A stretch of 64,000 nucleotides of DNA, from assembly GCF_921293095.1 (NCBI RefSeq), contig NC_060246.1, positions 15,022,001-15,086,000 of the forward strand, written 5' to 3'. The position numbers and the translations under genes are program-made. The notes under the pieces were generated by a model, which was not told where the DNA came from, made no database searches, and worked only from the letters and a program-made list of their open reading frames with translations. Positions 11,964-22,494 of the stretch are shown here, one piece after another; within the stretch, counting starts at the first letter, position 1; each line of letters begins with the position of its first letter. Source of the DNA: Ischnura elegans. Lineage: Eukaryota > Arthropoda > Insecta > Odonata > Coenagrionidae.

Positions 11964-13891
11964 ATGACGAGCACCCGCAAAAGTTTTAACGAAGGATTAC
12001 GACGCCTCTATGGGGAGGAATTCCGACAGCGATCGAAGGAATTCGACAAACTGCGAACCAAGAAGTCATCGCTTCCATGCCAACTGTCTTTTTTCTTCTA
12101 CGTTGCCGAGACTAGCAGATCCTGCCAAATTTTCTGAGACTGCAGCACCGCCTTCGCTCTCGACGCACACCCCGGATTCTTCGCAATGCCAGCAAGCAAT
12201 TACTACGAGCAGCTATTCAAGAGACCCGCCGTGAACTGGACCACGTCGGTAAGGAGCTTTCCAATATACTCATCATTCTCGCCAATGCCATGAAGAAGGA
12301 AGATTTCGAGAGGCTCGACAGGACAGGACGGCATCACACATGATCGCGGTGGCAGAGACTACGAGGGAGAAGCAGAAGAGGAAATTCACAAGATTACGAA
12401 ATTCGCAGAAACCACACAATCCACAATGCGAGGCACAGGTCGTCGTCAACCTCTCAAAACACCCCCTGGACTCGGCCGCCCATTCGATCCTTCGAAAAGG
12501 TTTCAATTACGCGCTGACGCCAAAGAAAATTCCAGTGGAAGAAATCATTAGCGGATTAGAAAGCGCGATTGGCCACTTACCTCCCAGCGAGGCTTACATA
12601 GTTCGACAAGACGCCTGCCGAATCCTCAGAATGAATAAGGAAAATCAGAAGCATAATACCACCATGGCAGAGAGAAAAGCCCTTCGAAAATTGAAAGAAA
12701 ATGACAACACCGTGATTTTACCAGCAGACAAAGGCAACGCGACGGTCGTCCTAGAGAAAGAAGAATATGATAAGAAGATGGAAGAAGAGCTACTTGCGGA
12801 AGGACCGTATCAAAAGATCGACAGAGATCCAACCTCCCGATACAAAAGGATAGTGACAGAAATAATAAAGACTTGTGCACCGGACCCCGCCGAAAGAAGA
12901 AGAATCAGCCCACAGGATCAGAAAACTCCTTGTATGTACGACCTGCCTAAAATTCATAAGGAAGGAGTGCCCCTTAGGCCCATTGTCAGCGCCACTGACT
13001 CATCAACATATAAATTAGCGATATACCTGGCACCGATTTTACAGCCCGTAACAGAAGAGGCGAAATCATACGTGAAAAACTCATAAGATTTCCTTCCGAT
13101 TATTAGTGATATCAAGGTCAAAAAAGAAGACATCCTAGTCAGCTTTGACGTGACATCGCTCTTCACAAATATTACTTGTGGCGAGGCGATAAATGTCATC
13201 AAAGACAGATTCGGAGAAAACATCGCCAAGCAGGCAGAGACTTCCCTCAAGAGCACTTTCTTCCGTTGGAGGAATAATTTTTATCAACAGACGTCTGGAG
13301 CAGCGATGTGTTCCCCTCCTTCCCCATCAATAGCAAACATATTCATGGAACACATAGAAGAAACAGCAATTCAAAACGCCGCCCACAAGCCTTAAGGTTT
13401 GGGCCAGAGATATCGAAGACACTTTTATAATTTGGACGCACGGCAAGGAAAAGCTTCAAGAATTTTATACCTACTTGAACGGGATTAACGACAACATAAA
13501 GTTTACAGTGGAGGTTGAGGAAGACTTCCATTCTTGGACATTCTCGTGGAAAAGAAGTCGGATGGAACATTGGGGCATACAGTGTATCGAAAACCAACAG
13601 CAACAAATCGGTACCTGCACGCTTTATCTAACCATCACCCAGCCCAAATAAATGGAGTGGTCAACGCCTTGATTCACCGCTCCTACACGATAAGTGACCA
13701 GGACAACTTTGCCGAAGAGTGACGGAAGCTAGAGACCATTCTACGGGGAAATGGATTCGACGACAGAGGTAACTCTCGCTCTGTATATAAAGTCACCTAA
13801 AAAAATGAATGAAAAACAACACCGCAGAAGCCGCGAACTCATCCACAAACGACCTCAGCGACCAGAAGAAAGCCTTCCTGCCATACATTAA
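11964..13891 (+). pseudogene. Penelope-like retroelement, N-terminal and reverse transcriptase part (decayed)
   Basis: The reading starts at ATG 11964 (MTSTRKSFNEGLRRLYGEEF) and passes through several frameshifts. A 248-codon open stretch (12340-13083) holds the PLE hallmarks ADKGNATVVL, DLPKIHKEGVPLRPIVS, and an in-frame stop at 13084. After the stop come SFDVTSLFTNI, QQTSGAAMCSPPSPSIANIF (RT motif B-like), a shift to ARDIEDTFIIW, and LDILVEKKSDGTLGHTVYRK with TNRYLHALSNHHP. The catalytic box that is normally YVDD reads DIED here, so the enzyme is dead apart from its stops. The frame runs to KAFLPYIK at 13891, where the TTAA element interrupts it. The endonuclease half continues at 18247. 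Class assignment rests on these motifs. Confidence 0.9.
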
Positions 13892-15625
13892 GGGGGCGCC
13901 CTAGCACGGTCGCGGAAGACGATGCAGACCCTTTCTATTAACCAGTTTGTGCTTCGCTCATTATAGGTACATAGCGGTTTATCGACTCAGAATATTTCAA
14001 AGCTTAAATCTGTGCCTTGAGACAAAGACGGGTCTTTTACCAGGTTTCCTACTGGAGATACTTGACGCTTAATTTCACGAATTTCGATTTTTTTAAATGA
14101 CTATCACCACGTCGCTAAATCGCGTAAAGAAAATTCAACCACCCAAAGCATAATATAATCCTTCAACTACAAGCAAGGACTGCACGTACGCCACACGTCG
14201 TAGATCAAAGCTACAATTTGGGAAATTGTGAGACCTTGCAGCCAGTTTTTCGATAACGCGCAGTCGTTTCGAGTCATCCTAAACACCTTTCCTCCTTCCG
14301 CGAGTCATCCTTCACTTCTTTGCCTCCCCTCCTGGCCCTCCCTTCCGAGGCGCGCAGGCCCTCCCCTCAACAGCAACACCGGCAGGCGGCCCGTTTTCTT
14401 TGCTGCTTGATTTTGAGGTCGCATCGTCGTTCTTTCGTTTTGCGTATTTCTTTTTGTGGAGCGATGGAAGTGTCTAGCAAGCCCCATGGGAAACGATGCC
14501 GTCGAAAAGAATGGAAGCCTTGGAAAAGGAGGAAACAGAGACTTCTGTCAAATTCACATTAATGGATCTCAATAATGTTTTCTTATCTTTTGATAAAATT
14601 ATCAGAAGTGTAAGTTTACAGTTGCGTTTTGTTTAAAAATGAGTAATTTTTAAGAATGCCATAGCAAGTATGAATATGGTTAGATTCCGTAGTAGTGAAA
14701 ATTTCTGTTCTATTGATAGTTTCTATTATTTTGTATGAAACGATGAAATTGGTTTATTTTTTACGTCGTGATAACATGGTGAGAGAAAAACTTCATGTTT
14801 ATTCACATTGCTACGCATAAAATCTTACACCGCATAACAAAAAAATTATCAACTTTGATTCTCAAAAGAGAAATCTTGCACCAACATGCCACCCCATCTC
14901 TCCTATCAAGTTATGTGTCTGAGTATCCAAACCACCAGACCCGATGATTAGATGCGGAAATTTGTTCAGCATTAGTTATAGTTGAGGATATTTCGCTAAA
15001 GATGAGACGACATTACAGTTTTCTACACTTGCATACATTATAAATTCCATATGTGTCATTTTTTGATTTTTTAATGTACAAATTACGATTTTATTCATGA
15101 GATATATGTTACGAACTCGACGATTGCGCTGGCAAGTCAGAAGCTTGTCTCGGATTGGGAGCGGCTGCAAGGAAATAGTTTCTTATTCTTGGAGAACCCA
15201 TATCTTACCGCAATGCACCCGCATTTTGCTAACCACATTCTCCTAGGTCTTTCATAGCTCCCATCAGCTCAAACATTGGAAAGGGCTCAAGAGTGGCGGC
15301 GGGCCAACGCGGTAACCCCTATTGTGACCGTAAACCCTACCTCAGTCTTACAATTTTTATCTAGCGTTTAAAAAGTTTTCTACTAAAAGCATAGCTGTCC
15401 GTTTGTAGAAATGCCGCTAACTGCTTCATTGCCTCGTTATATGAGGGTTTTTGCCATTTTGAGGATCGCTTATCTTCGATACAGGTGATTTCTACGAGGT
15501 GGCTAGCCCGGAGTTTTCCACAAATGCTTCTTCCCCATTGATTAAAAAACATTCCTTTTGCTATTTTACCGAGCAAATTAGTCAACTGTTACTAGTATGT
15601 GTCAAAGGATATCAGTGCTTGTGCT

Positions 15626-15886
15626 CAGTGGCGGATACAGATGGGGGGCGCAGGGGGCGCGCGCCCCCCCCTTGCGGGTCCACATTTATTGCCGAAAATT
15701 GCAAAACCACAATTGTAACTTTTTTATATCATAAGATGGCATTGTCTTTTACATGTTTATAATCACTTTAAATAAAATTTTCATATACTCTGCCTGTGAC
15801 TTGATCATCTTTTATTACGATTAAATTAAAGACAATTCAAAATATGTTGCGCCCCCCCCCTTGAGTTTTTTCTGTATCCGCAACTG
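15626..15886. mobile_element. hAT-like MITE, 261 bp, with 8-bp TSD
   Basis: The terminal inverted repeats are CAGTGGCGGATACAG and, at the other end, the complement of CAGTTGCGGATACAG. The exact duplication CTTGTGCT lies outside both ends (15618-15625, 15887-15894). G-rich and C-rich tracts sit just inside the ends. There is no coding capacity. It is nested in the TTAA element, so it is younger than that insertion or arrived with it. Confidence 0.9.
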
Positions 15887-16150
15887 CTTGTGCTACGGAA
15901 GCGAGGGACCAAGGTCTATTTTCCCTAGAGCGTGAGATTTCAGCATTGAGGACGAACTACCACTACTGGAGGATATCTCGCAACGATAAAAAGGTTGCTA
16001 TGTTTTCCAAGATAAATATCTCACTGATTTCGTGTGTTGTATTATGCAGGGTATAATATTCTAATTTCGATTTTCATCTTTGATGATTCAGATTGCTGAT
16101 ATTTCGGATACGAAAAATTGAGCGAATTAAAGTAACACGGAAAGAAATAC

Positions 16151-16393
16151 ATGACGTTACTTATTGTTAATGGAAGTGGAAATTCGTTGTCCTCAAAACG
16201 TAAATTTGCCGTTCAATATCTTCTCAATAAGTTTAACTGGGAGCAGGAAGTGAAGACGAAGGAAGTAATGCAGAATGTCATGAACAAATACTTTTTCAAT
16301 ACGTATTTCCAGAAATGGGACGAATGCAAGAGAACCAGCGACAGGTTTGAAGTAAAACGTCGATGTTGGTTAGAGAAGGGTATACTCACCTGA
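16151..16393 (+). pseudogene. N-terminal part of the TTAA element's own gene (uncharacterised transposon protein)
   Basis: An 80-codon open frame contains the block RTSDRFEVKRRCWLEKGI, preceded by NKYFFNTYFQKW. I recall a similar arrangement (a variable region, then ...N+T...F...WL...) at the start of uncharacterised transposon-associated proteins seen in insects and cnidarians. In those proteins it is followed by a [K/R]PKKDF...S.RSK+RK block. Such a block follows here at about 16540. The join is either an intron (about 16380-16530) or a degraded stretch. No catalytic residues can be assigned. The family assignment is from memory and has not been checked. Confidence 0.45.
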
Positions 16394-16531
16394 CATGCAT
16401 AATAATCTCCTTGAAACTCCTTGCACAGTTTGTAACCTATTATCGTTTAACATATTCGTATTGGCTTTACTTTCCTCCTAGGCGATTTTATGTCACTATT
16501 GATATCTAAATCCTGGTTTTTATGGGTAAAG

Positions 16532-17059
16532 CAGCAAAGAAAGGCCTAAGAAAGACTTTAAGAGGTCTAGTGATAGGTCTAACAATAAGAGCAGAAAAGT
16601 GACTGGTTTGAGAAAGCAACAGCAGCTGAGCTATCGCTAGCCACATCTGTGACACTGCGCTCGCAAGGGTATGATGCGGCAGCGAAGATAATCACGGAAA
16701 TGATCACGACCACCCCCACCCAAGGGAAACGGATATTACAGGAATGGAGGAAAATACCTATAATTCAAAATGAACTGACGACAGAAGATGCTATTTCGCT
16801 GACTGTTGATGGCAATTTGACAAAATTTCTATCCAAAATTATTCGTAAGACTGCCAAGATCCGTGGGTATCAGCTTTATCCTAGTTATGTAAGGGTTAGA
16901 CGAAAAAAAATCTTCATACCCAGAGGGGACATCAGTGGAAGAAAAAAATTTAAAGTGGACCTTCAAGGGCTTCTGAACCACACAGGCTCGCCCATCATAG
17001 CATCAATGCCAAAATTCAGTTATGATTACGGGGTCAACTTTGCCCTTGAATGCAAATGA
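16532..17059 (+). pseudogene. Continuation of the TTAA element's gene, one frameshift
   Basis: The first frame (16532-16640) reads KERPKKDFKRSSDRSNNKSR and stops. A +1 shift near 16615-16625 continues as TAAELSLATSVTLRSQGYD, AAAKIITEM, then a NLTKFLSKIIRKTAKIRG segment, the YQLYPSYVRVRRKK motif, FKVDLQGLLNHT, and a stop at 17057-17059. The LYPSY and LQ.LL.HT motifs recur in the same uncharacterised transposon-protein family as the upstream block. The gene ends early, since members usually carry a longer C-terminal catalytic region. This suggests the element is an internally deleted, non-autonomous copy. Its function is unknown. Confidence 0.5.
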
Positions 17060-17627
17060 AAACTAGTTGTGGAGCTGGTGAACTTATTCTTCATGTTTTC
17101 TTATGATTTAAATACGTTTGTTAATTTATAATGGCTGATATATGATTTCATGTTTTCCATTGCATTTTCAAAATATAAAATGTTTGCGAGGTGATTTCTG
17201 ATGAATGCTATATCAGAAAAAAAGGATGACACAAAGTTCAACTATTGTTTAAGTACTACTTTTGTCTTGAAATGCAGGTTTCGGCTCTCCCACGGAGTTT
17301 TTTTCATCATGTTCTGTTTTATTGCTTCTTTTCATCGGTGTTAATAAAAAAATATTTCTAGCTCGAACTTAATTAACCATTGCTTTTCGCATCCAAGTGT
17401 GATTTTCAAGCAAGCTATCTGACATATATTGTTACATTTTATTAATAATTGATTATGTTAGTTGAATATATTTCACATAAGTATATATCAAATGAGAAAC
17501 CTCTCCACTTTTCGTTTGCCACCGTATTTCCTTTCCGTTTCGAAAACTGCGAGCGATGATGTCTTCATTACGTAAAATGACTCTACATTTCGTTAAAATA
17601 ACATCATAAACCACAATTCAATGTTGA

Positions 17628-17832
17628 AATTTTATTTTTTTAAATTTTTTTATTCCAAAACCACCGAATATAGCTCAAATTGAGCCATTTTGTATTGAGT
17701 ATTCAAAAAGTTTAACAATTATTTACACGAACAACCAAGCCCTGGATAGGGGAAGCCTACCCAGGCGGGACTCGAACCCGCGATTTCTTGTTTGGCAGGC
17801 GGGGGCATTACCCAGCCGACACCGAGGTCGGC
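17628..17832 (-). mobile_element. tRNA-derived SINE-like element
   Basis: On the minus strand, 17832 to about 17760 reads as a tRNA-like head. It has an A-box-like GGCTGGGTAATG and a perfect B-box GGTTCGAGTCCCG inside a GCGGG/CCCGC T-arm. This is followed by a body of about 100 bp and an A-rich tail ending near 17628. A proper acceptor stem cannot be drawn, so it is a SINE promoter rather than a tRNA gene. The flanks carry an imperfect inverted repeat (CTTCATTACGT at about 17561, ACGTAATGAAG at about 17861), so the SINE may itself sit inside a small MITE. Confidence 0.6.
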
Positions 17833-18246
17833 GGTGTTACGTTGACGACATGCCTGTTCACGTAATGAAGATAACATCGCCAACAATTTCGGAAAAGGCG
17901 CTAACTCAAAAGGACCTTCGCATTCACAGGCCTATTTTTTCAGCTCATGAGAGAGGAACCAGAAGTTGGCTTCTAATATTTTTAATTGGCTCGCCGCCAC
18001 TTAGGTGTCACATATCAACTCCGACTGCGAACCCTGTTCCAACGACCCGTATCAAGTTTATCCTGAGTATCAAATTTCTCCTCGGAGTCGTCGCGGGTGA
18101 AGTTGGGAGGGTAGTTGCCTTCCCCCCCCCCCCCTCTTTCTCTCCCTCGAGGCGCTTCGGCTTCCGTCTCCATATCCCGGCGCTGCGGCTAGAGGCCTTC
18201 GTGAGCCGTTAAATTGGGAAATTCAAACGCTAGGGCGCCCCCTTAA

Positions 18247-18838
18247 GGGGACGACTGACGCAATAGGAAATATCCTACGAAAATTCCAGATGAGGACAAT
18301 CTTCTCGCCTCACATACGGATAAAGTATCTCCTGAACACCGTTAAGGATAGAACTCCACTACAAGTGGAAGGGGTTTACCAAATTCCTTGCCAGACCTGC
18401 GGGAAGAACTATATCGGCGAAAGAGGCAGGTCGGTCAAAAAACGCCTAGTAGATCACGCGAGAGCGATTCGACTGGGACAAACAACCAAGTCCGCGGTAG
18501 CCGAACACGCAGCGCTTGGCCACACCATCGACCTCAAGGAAGTCAAAATCCTCGCCAAAGTTAAAGGTTTTAAACAGAGACTCGTCCGAGAAGCCATTGA
18601 AATATCCAAAGAAGAAAAGAATAATTTTAACAGGAATACCGGCTTTAAAATTAGCCGTAGTTGGCAACCCGTAGTGAGAAAAACAAGTAGCAACCCACCC
18701 CCCCAACTTCCCGCTCCCTTTCCCCCACCACCTGACGCAGATACCTATATAAAAGATTTTAAATTCTCATCTCTTCATAATCCCTTGAAAAAGCGACCAG
18801 CATCTGTCAGGAAACGTTGGGGCCACCCAAAGAATTGA
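18247..18838 (+). pseudogene. Penelope-like element, GIY-YIG endonuclease and C-terminus
   Basis: Open frame from the TTAA junction to the stop at 18836-18838. It contains the GIY-YIG type nuclease core: VYQIPCQTC (a zinc-finger-like CxxC), then GKNYIGERGRSVKKRLVDH, and a downstream AVAEHAALGHTIDLKEVKIL region with KQRLVREAIEISKEEKNNF. In PLEs this endonuclease follows the reverse transcriptase and nicks the target. The canonical YIG tripeptide and the R of the next helix are intact, so this half is better preserved than the RT half. The last 300 bp are repeated upstream of the RT at 11631-11945. It ends directly against LINE sequence at 18839. Confidence 0.9.
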
Positions 18839-19375
18839 CTATATCCTCCCTTTATCCATTTCCCTTTTGATATTTTCTAACTTTCCCGCCCTCATCATAG
18901 TCCTCACATTCCACGCCCCCACATTTATAGCCGACTTCTTCTTCTCCATCTTCTTGGTCTTCCTTTCTTCTTTCTTCATTGCTGCTGCCGCTGATGGTGA
19001 TGATGATAAGTCTCTGCATGGATATCGCATGTTGGCGACCCCGAGGACCTTGCCGACCTCGCTGCCGTGCCCGACACCCGCCCTTTGCGGACGGGTACCG
19101 GGCGATGAAATTCCGAGGCTCATTTGGTTGTACTCCATGTGTTCAGGGAAGAGATAGTTGGTAGGGTTTCCCACTTCCATTCCAACAGTGTTTTTTACGT
19201 GACACCATCACGTGGACTACCTTTCGTCTGGCTCCTACCCTTCGACCTATCTGGCATAGGTGGCCCTACCGGGAATAATTTAGAATTAATCCCGCCAGTG
19301 CAGCTCTGGGGGCCATAGGAACGCGCAAGCCTTTCCACCGCGACAAGGTTGTAGCCCAAGGGAAAGGGAGAAGAA
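18839..19375 (-). pseudogene. LINE 5' end: 5'UTR and start of endonuclease ORF, truncated
   Basis: On the minus strand an open frame (19180 to 18839) ends in the motif INVGAWNVRTMMRAGKL. This is the start of an apurinic-type endonuclease domain in RTE/CR1-like LINEs (usual form WNVRTL...GKLE). The frame is cut off at 18839, exactly where the PLE ends, so only the 5' tip remains. Upstream (19180-19375) is a GC-rich leader with GGCCCTACCGGGAATAA and CGCGCAAGCCTTTCC motifs, found again at 54636-54760. Retaining the 5' tip while losing the 3' part is unusual for a LINE copy. Confidence 0.7.
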
Positions 19376-20794
19376 ATAAGCGGCCATGAATTAATCTACC
19401 TTCAGAATGTTCCCAGGATGCGTCTTTACGAAGTCGGAGTCAACCATTGCGCAATACAGGTACCGTAAAAACTTTTTAACTATTCATATCTGTTTTTCAC
19501 ACACCCATCACGTTATGAATCAGTATCGTCGTAGATGTTTGTTATGGTCGTTACTGTTTTGTTATTGCCATGGAGCGAGTCTGCCTACTCGCATTCTGAC
19601 GTAACAGGGCGTTTTTGTAGCGCGAAAGAATTTAGTAATTTTTTCGAACTTTGAAGCTCCCTAGCAACAAGAATATTGAGAATTATGAAGTTTTATATGG
19701 CATACGTTAATAACTTTAACTTACTTATCTAAACTTGTAAAAAAATTACCTTTTTAATTTTATGAGAGCACCCTAGTTCATGTCAAACAAGAAAGACCTA
19801 AAACTAACCCCTCTCCTTTCCATTTTGAAATCATACCTTCCCCGGTTCGAGAAATCATTCGCTGCTAAGCAAAACGAACTCTTAACAACTCTTTGGAACT
19901 ATATACCCCATCACCATACGCTAAGCACAACGTCTATATAGCCTACGACACAATGCCATGATCATACCGAGAAAATTAATCAGCTGAAACCCCCAAAAGC
20001 GCAGAACTTCCCAGCAGACGGATAAAACAGCTGGGAACTTTTAGCTACGATCAAATTCCGCGAAATTTCAGCGTAGCGTGGTCTCTATAATGGCAGTGGC
20101 GCATTCGATATTCTTTTGCTGTCAAATTGACGTTCTTTTCAACTTTCTTATCATCGCTTTCTTCCTCACACCTTCATTACGTCCCTGATAGTTTGAAGAC
20201 AAAAAGCAGTGTCTAGACAAATGAAAGCGATAAGTTCCTCGGAGCGCAAGGAAGGAGATGAAGTATGACGATGGATACCGCAGCGTTTTTCACATTTTCT
20301 TTTCTTCTCGTGATCTCGTCTTCCGTGATATATGGATGCCACAGAAACTCGACGATTGTGGAATAAACTAATTAAACTAAATCTTCGGAGAGCACCAAGT
20401 CGTCATAGTCAAATTTTGTAGGTAAAAATAAGTGAGCATCAAGAATTTTACTAATCGACGTTCGAAGAAAATTCAACATTTGAGGAATAACCCCACTCTT
20501 CCCCCCCAAAGCTAATTCCTATAGTTACGCCACTGATTCTCGCGATTGTGCCATGGCAACGAACAAGGTAACAACCGGCAGCCCAGCAAGGTCAACTTGG
20601 GTTCATAGCACGTTGGTGAGAAATCTATTAAATGGCGGAATGAAATAGGAAGACGTTCTGCCACTCTGTTATTACACTGGAGATTAATAAAATACATTCC
20701 CCTGAGATCAAATAAAGCATAGAGTAAACCAAGAAAATCCTTTCCATTTTAAGAGAAATCTCCAAGTGAAAATCAGCGTTGGTGTCCAGACAAA
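19376..20794. other. No recognised feature
   Basis: Mixed-composition sequence with only short, overlapping chance frames. No repeat partner was found inside the window. Confidence 0.4.
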
Positions 20795-21027
20795 AGGTCT
20801 GTTCAAACGATACATTAACACGTACGAGTTCATTAATGGCTGTTTGCGTGAATGACTTTCGTGGACCGGAGCGGAACATAAATACTAATGTATGAACCAA
20901 ATCCGAACAGGTTCTATTTTCAGTACATGCGTTCGCACGAGTTAAACGTTCCATTTTCGTGTTAATTCACGAGTTCATACATTCAGACATAAACTCTAAC
21001 ATGTAAAAGTATTGTGTGAACAGGCCT
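20795..21027. mobile_element. MITE, 233 bp, AGGYCTGTTCA termini
   Basis: The left end AGGTCTGTTCAAACGATAC pairs with the right end (complement reads AGGCCTGTTCACACAATAC). The interior includes TACATTAACACGTACGAG and ACAGGTTCTATTTTC, which recur at 39495-39680 in a related, shorter copy. I could not fix a target duplication. Non-coding. Confidence 0.75.
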
Positions 21028-22494
21028 TGAGAAAAAAATCCCTGAACCTTTTTTTTTCATCAATTGTACTGACAGCATTGACGTGAGACATGGACGCAAT
21101 TAGGAAAAGTAGTGATATGACTAAACTAAAAACAAACGTGTTTTCGTACAATTACAAGGTGGACGAACAAAAATCCAATTAAACACGCTCCAATTGGAGT
21201 CCATGCAGAAAAGATCCGTTGGAATATAATAAAATAGAAAGTAAATATCATCGGAAAATTAATCACGATATCCAACTTTGTAAGGTAAGTTATGGCCAAG
21301 GAAAAGTACATGGCAGGAGATATTACTATCGATCAGAGTGAAAGCCTGAAAAAGTATATTTAAACTGAAATCCACAAAAGCCAAGTTTAGACTCGAGAAC
21401 CATAGTTACATAAACTCGTCATGCATTTCTACATAACAGGATGACCAAAAAATGTTAAATTTTATTCATAATACACAATTCGATTAATTTGATTTTATTA
21501 TCTTTCCTCGTATTCTGCTCCAATAGTTCACCATTAACTCAAATTTTGGTGGTGTGATTTTGCCGCGGGGCGATTGTCGTCTTTTTTTGTTTATTTTAAG
21601 TAAGAGGTACAATATCAAAATGATCTTAGATGCTTTTCCGTACAGCATACTTAATTCATAAGTAACTTCGATATTCATGTACTCTTCTGAACCTAGGATT
21701 AGACATGTATCTTTCATTCGGCCATTAAAAAAATCAAAAAAAAGGGAAAAATTAATATTGAGAATCTATTTTCAACGCCAATATGTCGTTCTCTCTATAA
21801 TAATACATTAAAATGTTTGAAAACTGTTTGATGATCCATTGTTGCGGTCGAATAAACAATGAGCAAAACGATATATGACACGACCCAATGGAGTTTCGGC
21901 AGAATTTCATACAAATGATTAAATTTCACATTTCTAGCTTTTTTCGCCGATAGCAAACACCAATCACGCAAGTAAATGCATCAAAAGGAAGTTAATGATA
22001 AATATTCCGTCGAACGTGACGCGATTTTTATGTCAACTCCTCCAATGCACATTTCAACCAAGCATCTGTCACGCATGTAGATGCAACGTAATATATACTT
22101 AAAGATATTTTTACACCCTTACGTATTTGATTTCTTACTGCGATATCCTCGCGAGCGTATTAAATTACTTAATTTTTGTAGTCTAACGTTGTTGTGTAAA
22201 CGTGTCCGGCTACGGTATCTATCGCTTTAGTCTCTATCCTTACGATAAGTGACATATCTTTTTACTGCTGGAAGCTTTTATCATGTATTCCAGTCATTCA
22301 ATTGTTTTTATCTCGATTTAAAATTAATTTACTTCGATTTAGGCATTTCGCGGCAATAAAATTGATTTGGTTCAAATTTACTGACACACTTCCCTTTATA
22401 TTTTCACAAATCTCATCACTTCTCACGAATACTATGTAATTGAATGCGACCTAATTATTTTAATTATGGCATATACCCGAAAGGACGTGAATCA
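21028..22494. other. AT-rich, no recognised feature
   Basis: Nothing beyond short chance frames. No terminal repeats or tandem structure found. Confidence 0.4.

Larger units (their letters stand above)
13892..18242. mobile_element. 4.35-kb DNA transposon with TTAA target duplication, inserted in the PLE
   Basis: The ends are a 14-bp perfect inverted repeat, GGGGGCGCCCTAGC at 13892 and its complement ending at 18242. TTAA lies directly outside on both sides (13888-13891 and 18243-18246). Removing the element and one TTAA joins the two PLE halves in the same reading frame (YIK then GTTDAIGNIL), which proves the insertion boundaries. TTAA duplication is known for piggyBac, Kolobok and some Sola elements. 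GG-starting termini fit Kolobok better than the CCC ends of typical piggyBac, but this is inference. Inside are a broken two-part gene (16151-17059), a hAT-like MITE (15626-15886), a tRNA-like SINE (about 17628-17832) and otherwise featureless AT-rich sequence. No complete transposase is visible. Confidence 0.85.

Noticed and set aside
17755-17832. tRNA gene on the minus strand (Gly-like anticodon GCC)
   Set aside because: The T-arm and B-box are perfect, but no acceptor stem or normal D-arm can be drawn, and an A-rich tail follows. A SINE head fits better.
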